Assembly: GCF_900111275.1 (NCBI RefSeq) | Contig: NZ_FOGR01000001.1 | Location: 682,001-746,000 of the forward strand | DNA from: Rhizobium sp. NFR03 | Lineage (GTDB): Bacteria; Pseudomonadota; Alphaproteobacteria; Rhizobiales; Rhizobiaceae | Direction of reading: 5' to 3' | Length of the DNA stretch: 64,000 bases | Part shown: one piece after another, positions 45,309-54,819 of the stretch | Layout of the letters: each line of letters starts with the position of its first letter | How positions within the stretch are numbered: the first letter of the stretch is position 1 | Notes under the pieces: model-generated | Database searches by the model: none | Seen by the model: the letters and a program-made list of their open reading frames with translations, nothing else | What the model was told of the DNA's origin: nothing | Translations under genes and position numbers: made by a program

Positions 45309-45707
45309 TTATTGCGCGGCCGTGCTTTTCAGATAAGCGATCACGTCGGCGATGTCCTTGTCGGTCTTCAGGCCGGCAAAGCTCATGCGCGTACCGGGAA
45401 CCATGGCGCGCGGCGCCAGCAGATACCTCCCGAGACGCGCCTCGTCCCACGTCTTGCCGTCACTGCCGAATGCTTTCATCGCAGCCGAATAGCCGTAGCT
45501 TTCCACATGCGCGACCGGCCGGCCGACGACGCCTTGCAGGCTGGGGCCGACGCGATTCTCAGGCCCGGTTGCCATGTGGCAGGCGCCGCATTTGCGAAAG
45601 ACGCGCTCGCCCGCGGCGATATCTCCAACCGGGGCATCTCCGGCACGCGCCGCACCCGTTACCGCAAGGAAGGCGAGCAGAAGACAGAGGGAAAAACCGA
45701 TGCGCAT
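45309..45707 (-). CDS. Class I cytochrome c
   Basis: The 132-residue protein has a signal peptide (SLCLLLAFLAVTGAARA), a haem-binding motif CGACH at residues 40-44 and a probable axial methionine in PGTRMSFAGL. It resembles the cytochrome c2 or cycM family, and should carry electrons in the periplasm. It lies between tdk and the DUF2333 gene, with no obvious operon partner for electron transfer. Confidence 0.94.
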   Translation of the reverse strand: MRIGFSLCLLLAFLAVTGAARAGDAPVGDIAAGERVFRKCGACHMATGPENRVGPSLQGVVGRPVAHVESYGYSAAMKAFGSDGKTWDEARLGRYLLAPRAMVPGTRMSFAGLKTDKDIADVIAYLKSTAAQ

Positions 45708-45740
45708 GTCGTGCTCCCGAGAACGAGGTGAAAACGCAGC

Positions 45741-46322
45741 TTATGCTTCATGCATCCGGTCGTCCCAGTGCCGGCGGCAGTAGGAGACGTATTTCTCGTT
45801 GCCGCCGATCTCCACCTGAGCACCTTCATGCATCACGCGGCCCTGCCCGTCGAGACGCACCACCATGGTCGCCTTGCGGCCGCAATGGCAGATGGTCCGC
45901 ACTTCGCGCAGTTCGTCCGCGATCGCAAGAAGCGTGGCGGAACCGGGAAACAGCTGACCACGAAAGTCGGTGCGCAGACCGTAGGCCATCACCGGAATGC
46001 CGAGCCGGTCGGCCACACGGGCAAGCTGCCAGACCTGCACCTCGCTGAGAAACTGCGCCTCGTCAACGAACACGCAAGCTGCATCCGTCTGCGATATCGC
46101 GTCCTTGACCAGTGCATAGAGGTCGTCCGCAACGTTGAACGCGATGGCATTCGACGACAGGCCTATGCGGGAGGAGACGCGTCCCTCACCTGCGCGGTCG
46201 TCGAAGGCAGCGATTAGCACCACCGTCCGCATGCCGCGCTCTTCGTAATTGTAGGAGGATTGGAGCAGCAGGGTCGATTTCCCGGCGTTCATCGTGGCGT
46301 AGTGGAAATAGAGCTTCGCCAT
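45741..46322 (-). CDS. tdk: Thymidine kinase
   Basis: The 193-residue type II thymidine kinase phosphorylates thymidine to dTMP in the salvage pathway. It has the P-loop [10 protein letters not shown], the DEAQFL motif, and a zinc-binding lasso region with CHCGRKA and YCRRHW. The C-terminal lasso is intact. It is upstream of the cytochrome c gene on the same strand and is divergent from choX. Confidence 0.96.
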   Translation of the reverse strand: MAKLYFHYATMNAGKSTLLLQSSYNYEERGMRTVVLIAAFDDRAGEGRVSSRIGLSSNAIAFNVADDLYALVKDAISQTDAACVFVDEAQFLSEVQVWQLARVADRLGIPVMAYGLRTDFRGQLFPGSATLLAIADELREVRTICHCGRKATMVVRLDGQGRVMHEGAQVEIGGNEKYVSYCRRHWDDRMHEA

Positions 46323-46719
46323 GCCGACGATCCTTTCGGGTTTTCAAGACACATCGCTGTAGGGGCGCCACGCGGCGCCCGGCCGGCGGCTTCATGCCTT
46401 ACCAAGCGTCATTTGGCCAGAGCACTGTTTGGACGCTTGGCTTCGATCATTCTTGCCCCTTGCACCTATGCCTCGCGGAGGCGATGCCTTATGTTGACGC
46501 TCGTGAACGCGCGACCGTCCTCATGCCGGTCCGACATTGCGCTCAGGATCGACGGTCCACAAAATTCGATCGCGGTCATGGAATGCGCCATTGCGACATT
46601 CACTGTCGCATTACGGGCCGTGTGAGTTCGCAAGCGCAATACACTCATCGCACCACCGGATCCGACAGGCCGAGGATCCGCTGCTCTTTCTGACGTCATA
46701 ACAGGGGAACAAAAAACCA
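46323..46719. other. Intergenic region between tdk and choX
   Basis: This 397-base stretch should contain the divergent promoters of tdk and choX. A seven-base hairpin (GGGCGCC with GGCGCCC) sits at 46363-46380 without a T-run. An AGGGGA ribosome binding site precedes choX. I see no convincing small gene or riboswitch in it. Confidence 0.4.
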
Positions 46720-47676
46720 ATGACCAGAAGTTTCACCCGTCTGCTCACGCTCTCCGCCGCCGTTTCTCTGAGCGCGCTGAGCGCCGGAACCGCCCTAGCC
46801 GCTGACCCGGCAAGCTGTGCCACCGTCCGTTTTTCCGATGTCGGCTGGACAGACATCACGGCGACGACCGCAACCGTTGCCGCCATCGTTGAAGGTCTCG
46901 GCTACACGCCCGACATCAAGGTCCTCTCGGTTCCCGTCACCTACCAGTCGCTGAAGAACAAGGACATCGACGTCTTCCTCGGCAACTGGATGCCGGCGCA
47001 GGAAAAGGACGTGAAGCCCTATCTGGATGATAAGACCGTCGAATCGCTCGGCGCGAACCTCGAAGGCGCAAAATACACGCTCGCCACCAACGCCAAGGGC
47101 GCAGCCCTCGGCATCAAGGACTTCTCCGACATCGCCAAGCACAAGGACGAGCTCGGCGGAAAGATCTACGGCATCGAGCCGGGCAATGACGGCAACCGTC
47201 TCGTCATGACGCTGATCGAGAAGAACGAGATGGGCATGGGCGGCCTCGAGGTCGTCGAGAGCTCGGAACAGGGCATGCTGTCGCAGGTCGCTCGCGCCCA
47301 GAAGGACGACAAGCCGGTCGTCTGGCTCGGCTGGGCTCCCCACCCGATGAATTCGACGTTCGAGATGACATACCTGACGGGCGGCGACTCGAGCTTCGGC
47401 CCCAACTTCGGCGGCGCGACCGTCTATACCAACACGCGCGCCGGCTACGTTGCGGAATGCCCGAACATCGGCAAACTGATCTCCAACGTCAAATTCACCC
47501 TCGATATGGAAAACCATATCATGGGCAAGATCCTGAACGACGGTGAAGAACCCGATACGGCGGCGAAGGAATGGCTGAAGGCCAACCCGACCGCGATCGA
47601 ACCCTGGCTCGCCGGCGTGACGACGCTGGATGGCAAGGACGGTCTGCCAGCCGTCAAGGCGGCGCTCGGCCTCTGA
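46720..47676 (+). CDS. choX: Choline ABC transporter substrate-binding protein
   Basis: The 318-residue protein captures choline in the periplasm for import. It has a signal peptide (LSAAVSLSALSAGTALAA) and the ChoX/ProX-like OpuAC features, including tryptophans of the aromatic box in VGWTDI, LGNWMPAQEKD and WLGWAPHPM. The membrane and ATPase partners choW and choV follow. A terminator hairpin after choX probably makes its mRNA more abundant than that of choWV. Confidence 0.95.
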   Translation: MTRSFTRLLTLSAAVSLSALSAGTALAADPASCATVRFSDVGWTDITATTATVAAIVEGLGYTPDIKVLSVPVTYQSLKNKDIDVFLGNWMPAQEKDVKPYLDDKTVESLGANLEGAKYTLATNAKGAALGIKDFSDIAKHKDELGGKIYGIEPGNDGNRLVMTLIEKNEMGMGGLEVVESSEQGMLSQVARAQKDDKPVVWLGWAPHPMNSTFEMTYLTGGDSSFGPNFGGATVYTNTRAGYVAECPNIGKLISNVKFTLDMENHIMGKILNDGEEPDTAAKEWLKANPTAIEPWLAGVTTLDGKDGLPAVKAALGL

Positions 47677-47688
47677 TCCAGACACCGG

Positions 47689-47714
47689 AAGGCGGGGGAA
47701 ACCCCGCCTTTTCC
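47689..47714 (+). terminator. Intra-operon terminator after choX
   Basis: A nine-base perfect stem (AAGGCGGGG pairing with CCCCGCCTT) with a four-base loop ends in TTCC, 12 bases past choX and 146 before choW. It is a partial or leaky terminator that could raise the ratio of binding protein to transporter. Confidence 0.75.
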
Positions 47715-47860
47715 ACGCTGGCATCCGGGCTTATCCAAGCCCCGTTTCTCTCAGATCCGCCTTTTTTCGATCCGGCCTTTGCGATCCGCGCGTCCGCGGT
47801 CCATGATGTCAAAACGATCGATGTCGTATCATCCGCCACTCTTTCAGGAGAGGATCCCGC

Positions 47861-48706
47861 ATGGATTTTCTGACAGGACACCGCGTTCCTATCGGCCAGG
47901 GCGCGAAGGCCTTCGTCGAATGGCTGACGACCAATTTCAGCCTGTTCTTCGACCAGCTCTCAAGCTTCCTGTCGGGCGTCGTCTCGGCCATTCTCTTCGT
48001 TCTGCAATATCCCCACCCCCTCGTCGTCGTCGGCCTCGTCACCGTGCTCGCCGGGTGGCTGCGCCGCTCGATCGGCATTACACTCTTCACGGGCCTCGGA
48101 CTGCTGCTCATCATCAACCAGGGGTACTGGAAGGAGACGACCGAAACGCTGGCCCTCGTTCTGGCCGCAAGCGTCGTGTCCATGGCCATCGGTATTCCCC
48201 TGGGCATCGCCGCCGCCCGCCGCGCCTGGGTCTACGCTTTCATGCGCCCCGTGCTCGACCTGATGCAGACCATTCCGACCTTCGTCTATCTCATTCCGGC
48301 ACTGATCCTTTTCGGCCTCGGAATGGTTCCCGGCCTCATCGCGACGGTGATCTTCGCCATTCCCGCACCGATCCGCCTCACCCGCCTCGGCATCATCTCG
48401 ACGCCGCCAGCGCTCACGGAGGCGGCGGTGTCTTTCGGCGCCACGCCATCACAGGTCCTGCGCAAGATCGAACTGCCCTTCGCGACCCCGCAGATCATGG
48501 CGGGTCTCACGCAGACGATCATGCTCTCGCTGTCCATGGTGGTCATCTCGGCTCTCGTCGGGGCCAACGGCCTCGGCGTTCCCGTGCTGCGGGCACTCAA
48601 CACGGTCAACGTCGCCAAGGGCTTCGAAGCCGGTCTCTGTATCGTCATCCTCGCGATCATTCTCGATCGTCTCTTCCGCTCCTCGGATGAAGGAGAAGGC
48701 GCATGA
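47861..48706 (+). CDS. choW: Choline ABC transporter permease
   Basis: The 281-residue protein is the membrane subunit of the choline importer. It has about six membrane helices and the permease loop region LTEAAVSFGATPSQVLRKIELPFATPQI. An AGGAGAGG ribosome binding site lies seven bases before the ATG. Its stop overlaps choV in ATGA form (48703-48706), so the two are coupled. Confidence 0.95.
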   Translation: MDFLTGHRVPIGQGAKAFVEWLTTNFSLFFDQLSSFLSGVVSAILFVLQYPHPLVVVGLVTVLAGWLRRSIGITLFTGLGLLLIINQGYWKETTETLALVLAASVVSMAIGIPLGIAAARRAWVYAFMRPVLDLMQTIPTFVYLIPALILFGLGMVPGLIATVIFAIPAPIRLTRLGIISTPPALTEAAVSFGATPSQVLRKIELPFATPQIMAGLTQTIMLSLSMVVISALVGANGLGVPVLRALNTVNVAKGFEAGLCIVILAIILDRLFRSSDEGEGA

Positions 48707-49752
48707 GCGATGCCGTGATCTTCGGAAATGTCGACATCGTCTTCGGCGATCGCCCCGAGCGGGCCTTGCAGATGGTAGACGCCGGAAAGACCCGCGACGA
48801 GATCGGCGATGCCACGGGTCTCGTCCTCGGCGTGGCCGGCGCGTCGCTTTCCGTGCGCGAAGGCGAAATCCTCGTGTTGATGGGGCTGTCGGGCTCCGGC
48901 AAGTCAACGCTCCTGCGAGCCGTCAACGGCCTGGCTCCTGTCGTGCGCGGCAATGTCAGCGTGAAGACGGGCAACGGCACGATCGACCCCTATCGCGCGA
49001 CGTCAAAGGCCTTGCGCGACTTTCGCATGCACACCGTGTCCATGGTGTTCCAGCAGTTCGCTCTTCTGCCGTGGCGCACGGTCGAGGACAATGTCGGCTT
49101 CGGGCTCGAGTTGGCCGGGGTACCCGACGCCGAACGTCGACGCCGCGTCGGCGAGCAACTGGAGCTGGTGAACCTTACGCAATGGGCCGGGCGCAAGGTA
49201 CAGGAGCTCTCGGGAGGCATGCAGCAGCGCGTCGGCCTCGCCCGCGCCTTTGCGACCGGCGCGCCGATTCTTTTGATGGACGAGCCGTTTTCCGCACTCG
49301 ATCCGCTCATCCGCACACGACTGCAGGACGAGCTTCTCGAGTTCCAGCGCCGACTGAAGAAGACCATTCTCTTCGTGAGCCATGATCTGGATGAGGCCTT
49401 CCGGATCGGCAATCGCATCGCCATCATGGAGGGCGGACGTATTATCCAGTGCGGAACGCCGCAGGAGATCGTGAAGAACCCAGCCAATCAGTATGTGGCC
49501 GATTTCGTTCAGCATATGAACCCGATCACCATGCTGACCGCGACAGATGTCATGCAGCGCGGCCTTAACCAGCGTCCCTCGCCCGGTGGCGTCAGCGCCA
49601 CGGCCGCGCCCGACACGCCGCTGATCGACATTCTCGACGCCATGACGCGGCAGCCGGGGGCGATCGGCGTCGTCGAAAACGGTGCCGTCATCGGCACGAT
49701 CGATGCACAGGATGTGATCGAGGGGCTGACGCGGCACCGAACCCGCCCCTGA
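48703..49752 (+). CDS. choV: Choline ABC transporter ATP-binding protein
   Basis: The 349-residue ATPase drives choline import. It has Walker A (GLSGSGKSTLL), a Q-loop, the ABC signature LSGGMQQRVGLARA, Walker B (ILLMDEPFSALD) and the H-loop SHDLDEA. A C-terminal region resembles a single CBS repeat (VVENGAVIGTIDAQDVIEGL), as in OpuA-type ATPases that sense osmotic state. It overlaps choW by four bases and ends the operon. Confidence 0.95.
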   Translation: MSDAVIFGNVDIVFGDRPERALQMVDAGKTRDEIGDATGLVLGVAGASLSVREGEILVLMGLSGSGKSTLLRAVNGLAPVVRGNVSVKTGNGTIDPYRATSKALRDFRMHTVSMVFQQFALLPWRTVEDNVGFGLELAGVPDAERRRRVGEQLELVNLTQWAGRKVQELSGGMQQRVGLARAFATGAPILLMDEPFSALDPLIRTRLQDELLEFQRRLKKTILFVSHDLDEAFRIGNRIAIMEGGRIIQCGTPQEIVKNPANQYVADFVQHMNPITMLTATDVMQRGLNQRPSPGGVSATAAPDTPLIDILDAMTRQPGAIGVVENGAVIGTIDAQDVIEGLTRHRTRP

Positions 49753-49866
49753 CGACGCCACGCATATGTCTGCCCATGATGACTTCACAACACGGCTTTG
49801 CCCTGTAGTCTCACCGCGGAATCGTTTCGTCAACGATGAAGCTTCGAGACGTCAGGAAGGCCTGAG

Positions 49867-50607
49867 ATGACAGACAAACCGAAGGTGTTGCGGGAGACGG
49901 ACGATGAGGCGCGGAAGCTTGCCCGCCTCGTCCTGCGTGAACAGCGCAGTGCAGCCATGGCCGTCGTCGAACCGGGCAGCGATGGCTTCCCCTTCGTCAG
50001 CCGCGTCCTCCTCGGGTTCGATCTCGATGGCGCGCCCGTCATTCTCGCCTCGCGGTTGGCGACACATACGCAGGCGCTGCTTACCGATACCAGGTGTTCG
50101 CTGCTGGCAGGGCGCATGGGCAAGGGCGATCCCCTCGCGCATCCGAGAATCACGGTGCAGTGCGAGGGGGAACCGGTGACGCAGACGGACCCGCGATATC
50201 CGCTCATGCGGGCGCGCTTCCTTCGACGGCATCCCAAGGCTCAGCTCTATATCGACCTTCCCGATTTCCTGTTCTTCCACCTCGCACCCATGCGCGCAAG
50301 CTTCAATGCAGGCTTCGGCCGGGCTTACGCACTGGCCGGAAACGATCTTTTGATCACGTCATCGGCGCTCGAAGAAATTGCAACAGCAGAACGTCTTCTT
50401 CTTGACGAACTCAGAAGCAACGCAGATGCTGTCAAACATCTGATAGCGGACGATCCCGAGCCTGTTACTCCAGCCTGGCAAGTGACTGGCATCGACTCAG
50501 AGGGAGTCGATCTTGCACTGGGAGACGCATTTCGCAGGGTCGTCTTTCCCCGACAGGTTGAAAACGCCGCAGAACTCCATGCAATGTTCGTCAAACTTTA
50601 CCGTTAA
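49867..50607 (+). CDS. hugZ: HugZ-family haem-related pyridoxamine-phosphate-oxidase-like protein
   Basis: The 246-residue protein has an N-terminal split-barrel flavin or haem-binding domain (VVEPGSDGFPFVSRVLLG) and a C-terminal DUF2470 segment (LHAMFVKLYR at the end). It resembles HugZ, a haem oxygenase-like protein of iron acquisition. Whether it degrades haem here is not known. No haem uptake genes lie beside it. It is upstream of nolR on the same strand. Confidence 0.8.
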   Translation: MTDKPKVLRETDDEARKLARLVLREQRSAAMAVVEPGSDGFPFVSRVLLGFDLDGAPVILASRLATHTQALLTDTRCSLLAGRMGKGDPLAHPRITVQCEGEPVTQTDPRYPLMRARFLRRHPKAQLYIDLPDFLFFHLAPMRASFNAGFGRAYALAGNDLLITSSALEEIATAERLLLDELRSNADAVKHLIADDPEPVTPAWQVTGIDSEGVDLALGDAFRRVVFPRQVENAAELHAMFVKLYR

Positions 50608-50654
50608 CTCTGCTAAAGTACCCCTAAATCTCGCATAGCCCTGTTGTTCCCTTT

Positions 50655-50670
50655 ATGCGTCATGCCTAAT
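50655..50670. promoter_or_regulatory. Candidate NolR operator upstream of nolR
   Basis: The minus strand reads ATTAG, nine bases, AT, matching the published NolR consensus (A/T)TTAG-N9-A(T/A). It lies about 57 bases upstream of the nolR start, a position that would allow autoregulation. This motif is short and could occur by chance. Confidence 0.45.
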
Positions 50671-50726
50671 TGTCTCATTCTAGCCGCACCAAATGGGTGG
50701 GGCCAAGACGTCGCATGGAGTATGGC

Positions 50727-51068
50727 ATGGAAACGATCCCTCCCCACCAGCATGAAAAAGCCGAGGTCGCTGCGGATTTTCTTTCGGCTATGGCCAATCC
50801 GAAGCGGCTGCTGATCCTGAACGAACTGGTCAAAGGCGAAATGGCCGTTGGAGCGCTTGCCGCTCAGGTCGGACTTAGTCAGTCTGCGCTTTCGCAGCAT
50901 CTGTCGAAGCTTCGGGCACAGAGCCTCGTTACGACACGCCGCGACGCACAGACGATCTACTACTCGTCTTCGTCCGAATCCGTTTTGAAGGTCCTTTCAA
51001 TGTTGTCCGAGATCTACGGAGCAGCAGACGCAAAGGAAGAAGCACAGCCGCGCCGCCGGTCTGCCTGA
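50727..51068 (+). CDS. nolR: NolR-type ArsR family transcriptional regulator
   Basis: The 113-residue winged-helix protein has the NolR features HEKAEVAADFLSAMANPKRLLIL and the DNA-recognition helix QSALSQHLSKLRAQSLVTTRRDAQTIYYS. NolR represses nodulation and other genes in rhizobia. The ATG at 50727 is chosen because GGAG lies six bases upstream; an in-frame ATG at 50715 is also possible. No metal-binding cysteines are seen. A likely operator precedes the gene and a strong terminator follows. Confidence 0.9.
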   Translation: METIPPHQHEKAEVAADFLSAMANPKRLLILNELVKGEMAVGALAAQVGLSQSALSQHLSKLRAQSLVTTRRDAQTIYYSSSSESVLKVLSMLSEIYGAADAKEEAQPRRRSA

Positions 51069-51505
51069 GATGCCATGATAGCTGCTGTCGCCGGTAAAAG
51101 CCGCGATTAGCAATGGTCTGACACGGGCAGGTATCAACGCACGACCCTCAAACCTGCTCTCGCCGGGATGAGTCAAAATTGAAAATAGGGGCCAGGAATC
51201 AGGGAGGTTCCTGGCCTTTTTTCTTTTCACAACCACCCGAAAAGTTAGACTTTACTTACCTTAAAAGCCGAATTCCGGATTTCATCGCCCTCCCCGGCAC
51301 GTTGAGGAAATTTACGTAACAAGATGCTGACTCACCCTTTAGAGGACGGGCTTCTGTGTATATGTCGGCACGTAGTGTTTGCCTCGTTCACGTCACTGTC
51401 TGCGCCATGCCTTGACGCCCTCAGGTCCGCTGATAGTTTGACCATCGGATAAAATTCGCCGATCAGCTCAAACGCCAAATGGCCATTCCGGCCATGGAGA
51501 CCGTC
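51069..51505. other. Intergenic region between nolR and the aminotransferase
   Basis: This 437-base stretch holds the nolR terminator at 51190 and presumably the promoter of the aminotransferase gene. It is AT-richer than its surroundings. I see no other gene in it. Confidence 0.4.
51190..51226 (+). terminator. Rho-independent terminator after nolR
   Basis: A nine-base perfect stem (GGCCAGGAA pairing with TTCCTGGCC) with a nine-base loop is followed by TTTTTTCTTTT, 122 bases past nolR. Confidence 0.9.
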
Positions 51506-52834
51506 ATGTCGAACCGCTTGAACGCCACCCCTAACGACCTGCGTGCCTTCTGGATGCCCTTCACCTCGAACCGGCAGTTCAAGAAGGAACCGCGCATGTT
51601 CGTCTCGGCGAAGGACATGCACTACAAGACGCATGACGGGCGCACCGTTCTCGATGGCACAGCCGGCCTGTGGTGTGTCAATGCCGGCCATTGCCGCCCG
51701 CTGATCACCGAGGCGATCCGCGAACAGGCCGGCGAACTGGATTACGCCCCTGCTTTCCAGCTCGGCCACCCCAAGGCCTTCGAACTGGCCAACCGCCTTG
51801 TGGATATCGCGCCAGAAGGCTTCAATCATGTGCTCTATACGAACTCCGGATCTGAATCTGTCGATACCGCTCTCAAGGTCGCGCTGGCCTACCACCGCGT
51901 AAAGGGCGATGGCGCCCGTTCGCGGCTCATCGGCCGCGAGCGCGGCTATCACGGCGTCAATTTCGGTGGCATCTCCGTCGGTGGCATCGTCTCCAACCGC
52001 AAGATGTTCGGCACGCTGCTGAGCGGTGTCGATCACATGCCGCACACGCACATGCCGGACAAGAACGCCTTCACCAAGGGCGAGCCCGAGCATGGCGGCG
52101 ACATCGCCTCCGAACTGGAGCGCATCGTTACGCTGCACGATGCCTCGACCATCGCTGCCGTCATCGTTGAGCCCGTGGCAGGCTCGACGGGCGTGCTCAT
52201 CCCGCCGAAGGGCTATCTGCAGAAACTGCGCGAGATCTGCACCAAGCATGGCATCCTGTTGATCTTCGATGAGGTTATCACCGGATACGGTCGTCTGGGG
52301 ACACCCTTTGCAGCACAGTATTTCGATGTGATGCCGGATATGATCGTGACGGCGAAGGGCCTCACCAACGGCGTCATTCCCATGGGCGCCGTCTTCGTGA
52401 CGTCGGAGATCCACGACGCGTTCATGCAGGGTCCCGAACACATGATCGAGTTCTTCCACGGCTACACCTACTCCGGCAACCCGATCGCCTCGGCGGCTGC
52501 CATCGCAACGCTCGACACCTACCGCGACGAAGGTCTTCTGACCCGCGCGGCCACGCTCGCGCCCTATTGGGAGAATGCGTTGCACTCGCTCCGGGACTGC
52601 CCGCATGTCATCGACATCCGCAACATCGGTCTCATCGGTGCGATCGAGCTCGCGCCGATCGCCGGGGAACCGACGAAGCGTGCCTTCTCCGCGTTCCTCA
52701 AGGCCTATGAGAATGGCCTTCTGATCCGCACCACCGGCGACACGATCGCCCTCTCTCCGCCGCTGATCATCACCGAAGCCCAGATCGACGAACTGGTCGC
52801 GGGAATCCGACAGGTCCTCGAAACCGGCATCTGA
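51506..52834 (+). CDS. Class III aminotransferase (omega-amino acid:pyruvate type)
   Basis: The 442-residue PLP enzyme has TNSGSESVDTALKVALAYHR, the RGYHGVNFGG motif, EPVAGSTGVLIPPKGYL and IFDEVITGYGR. The PLP-binding lysine lies in VTAKGLTNG. It resembles omega-amino acid:pyruvate aminotransferases (beta-alanine as donor). The start at 51506 follows a GGAGA site; the ATG at 51479 is an alternative. Whether beta-alanine or another amine is its true donor cannot be settled from sequence. It lies upstream of two coupled hydrolases. Confidence 0.92.
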   Translation: MSNRLNATPNDLRAFWMPFTSNRQFKKEPRMFVSAKDMHYKTHDGRTVLDGTAGLWCVNAGHCRPLITEAIREQAGELDYAPAFQLGHPKAFELANRLVDIAPEGFNHVLYTNSGSESVDTALKVALAYHRVKGDGARSRLIGRERGYHGVNFGGISVGGIVSNRKMFGTLLSGVDHMPHTHMPDKNAFTKGEPEHGGDIASELERIVTLHDASTIAAVIVEPVAGSTGVLIPPKGYLQKLREICTKHGILLIFDEVITGYGRLGTPFAAQYFDVMPDMIVTAKGLTNGVIPMGAVFVTSEIHDAFMQGPEHMIEFFHGYTYSGNPIASAAAIATLDTYRDEGLLTRAATLAPYWENALHSLRDCPHVIDIRNIGLIGAIELAPIAGEPTKRAFSAFLKAYENGLLIRTTGDTIALSPPLIITEAQIDELVAGIRQVLETGI

Positions 52835-52977
52835 TCCGGCCGGGCCATCATCCCGCTGCACGGATCAGTTGCGGGAAGATGGACCTCCATGCTCGATTCC
52901 GATAATGCCGCATCGGCAGACGGGCGAACCGCGCGCAGCGTGCGGTCGTCCGTTCCCTGAGCATAAGGCTGCCGACC

Positions 52978-53943
52978 ATGAGCATACCCAAGCGCCACCC
53001 TTATGATTTCGACCCGACCTACGGTCTGGGGCTGGCCGATCTCCGCGCGATCCGCCCCCCGCGGGAGGTGGAAGGTTTCGACGCTTTCTGGCAGGCGCGT
53101 TACAATCGGGCGCTTGCCATCGAGCCGAGCCCCAGCCTGACGCGCTCTCCGACGCAGCATCCAAAGTGGCTCATCCACGATCTCTCCTACACCTCGACGG
53201 ATGGCTTCCGCATCGGCGGGTGGCTTCTCGTCCCGCACCACGGCAATGTGCGTCGCGGGCTCGTCGTCGGCCATGGCTATGGCGGGCGCGACAGGCCGGA
53301 TCTTGACCTGCCGGTCGATGATACAGCGATCCTTTTTCTGTGCTTTCGCGGCCTTTCGCGCAGCTCGCGGGCGCCCATCTCGACCGATCCCGACTGGCAC
53401 GTGCTGCACGATATCGACAAGCCGGACCGTTACATCATCGGCGGTTGCGTCGAAGACGTGTGGGTTGCTGTGACCGTGCTGAACACGCTTTTCCCTGGCA
53501 CGAAAGGCCATGTCGGCTACAGCGGCATCAGCCTCGGTGGCGGTATCGGCGCATTGGCCATCCCGTACGACGACCGCATCGACAGGGGCCATCTCGTGGT
53601 TCCCACCTTCGGCAACCGGCCGCTCTGGCTGACGCTGCCAACCGTCGGCAGCGCCCGTGCCGTGCAGGTCTATGGGCACAGCCACCCCGAGGTGCAGGAA
53701 ACGCTGAGGCTCTTCGATGCTGCGACCGCTGCCACCCGCATCACCGTGCCCATCCTCTGCGCCGTCGCACGCTTCGATCCCGCGGTGGCGCCGCCCTGTC
53801 AGTTCTCTGTCGCAAATGCTTTGCCGATCGAGGACTGTAACGAAATCTTCATACTGGATGCCGGGCATTTCGATTATCCTGGTCAGGCAGCGCAGGTATC
53901 TGCGCTCATGGCAAAAGTCGGGAACCTCTTCGGGACACCATGA
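52978..53943 (+). CDS. Acetylxylan esterase-like alpha/beta hydrolase
   Basis: The 321-residue protein resembles the AXE1 acetylesterase family (carbohydrate esterase 7). It has the nucleophile elbow GYSGISLGGGIG, an acid in CAVARFDPAVAPP and the histidine in DAGHFDYPG. It should deacetylate sugars or small esters; the substrate is unknown. Its stop overlaps the start of the next hydrolase by four bases, which implies coupled translation. Confidence 0.82.
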   Translation: MSIPKRHPYDFDPTYGLGLADLRAIRPPREVEGFDAFWQARYNRALAIEPSPSLTRSPTQHPKWLIHDLSYTSTDGFRIGGWLLVPHHGNVRRGLVVGHGYGGRDRPDLDLPVDDTAILFLCFRGLSRSSRAPISTDPDWHVLHDIDKPDRYIIGGCVEDVWVAVTVLNTLFPGTKGHVGYSGISLGGGIGALAIPYDDRIDRGHLVVPTFGNRPLWLTLPTVGSARAVQVYGHSHPEVQETLRLFDAATAATRITVPILCAVARFDPAVAPPCQFSVANALPIEDCNEIFILDAGHFDYPGQAAQVSALMAKVGNLFGTP

Positions 53944-54668
53944 ATCGCGAATATCTGCGCTGGTACAGTCCACGGCTCCATCGGGACATGGAGTTGCTGG
54001 TGTTCGGGCATGCCGGCGCCAAGGTGCTGATGTTCCCGACACGCGAAGGTCGGTTCTGGGAATACGAGAAGCTCGGGCTGGTCGATGCGCTGGCAGACAA
54101 GGTTCATGCCGGTCACCTGCAGCTCTTCTGCATCGAGGGTCTCGCGCGAGAGACCTTCTACGACCCCAGCCGTCACCCCGCCGACCGCATCCGCCGCCAC
54201 AGGGCATTGGAAGAATATGTCCTCAACGAAGTGCTGCCGCTGATGGCGCACAAGAACCCGGACGGAGCCACCATCGTGCAGGGTTGCAGCCTCGGCGCCT
54301 ACCAGGCGGCGAGCCTCGTCTTTCGCCACCCTCACCTCTTCTCCAAGCTCGTCGCCTTTTCCGGCCGCTACGACCTCACGCTGGAGATCGAGAGCTTCAC
54401 GAACCTTCTTGACGGATATTACGACGATGAGGTCTATTTCCACACGCCGACCCATTTTCTCCCCGGCCTCTCGCAGGACTGGCGGATTGATCGCCTAAGG
54501 TCCGTCGATATCGTCCTGACCGTAGGCAATGCCGATCCCTTTCTCGACAACAATCGGCATCTGAGCCAGGTGCTGCGTGAGAAGAACGTAAGCCACCAGC
54601 TCCACATATGGGACGGTCGAGCCCATCGCGGCCAGTCCTGGCGGAAGATGGCCGCGCTCTACATCTGA
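53940..54668 (+). CDS. Esterase-like alpha/beta hydrolase
   Basis: The 242-residue protein starts LRWYSPRLHRDMELLVFG and has the nucleophile motif GCSLGAYQA, a likely acid in TVGNADPFLDNN and a histidine in DGRAHRG. It resembles the putative esterase (esterase D-like) family. It overlaps the acetylxylan-esterase-like gene by four bases (53940-53943) in ATGA form, so the two enzymes may act in one pathway. Substrate unknown. Confidence 0.82.
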   Translation: MNREYLRWYSPRLHRDMELLVFGHAGAKVLMFPTREGRFWEYEKLGLVDALADKVHAGHLQLFCIEGLARETFYDPSRHPADRIRRHRALEEYVLNEVLPLMAHKNPDGATIVQGCSLGAYQAASLVFRHPHLFSKLVAFSGRYDLTLEIESFTNLLDGYYDDEVYFHTPTHFLPGLSQDWRIDRLRSVDIVLTVGNADPFLDNNRHLSQVLREKNVSHQLHIWDGRAHRGQSWRKMAALYI

Positions 54669-54819
54669 CCACCGCGACCGCGATAACCCTTCGCGCCAAC
54701 CGGACAGGTCATTTTACCAACTGCCCTTCCCCTGCCGGCTCTGCCCTCTATGATGAGGCTCGACGCCAGACCTCGCTCGCTCGTCGTGCCGCTTGTCACA
54801 TGCCAGAAACGGAGTTCCC

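Noticed and set aside
51332-52861. A 509-codon minus-strand frame opposite the aminotransferase
   Set aside because: The aminotransferase has all family motifs on the plus strand; the antisense frame is a composition artefact.
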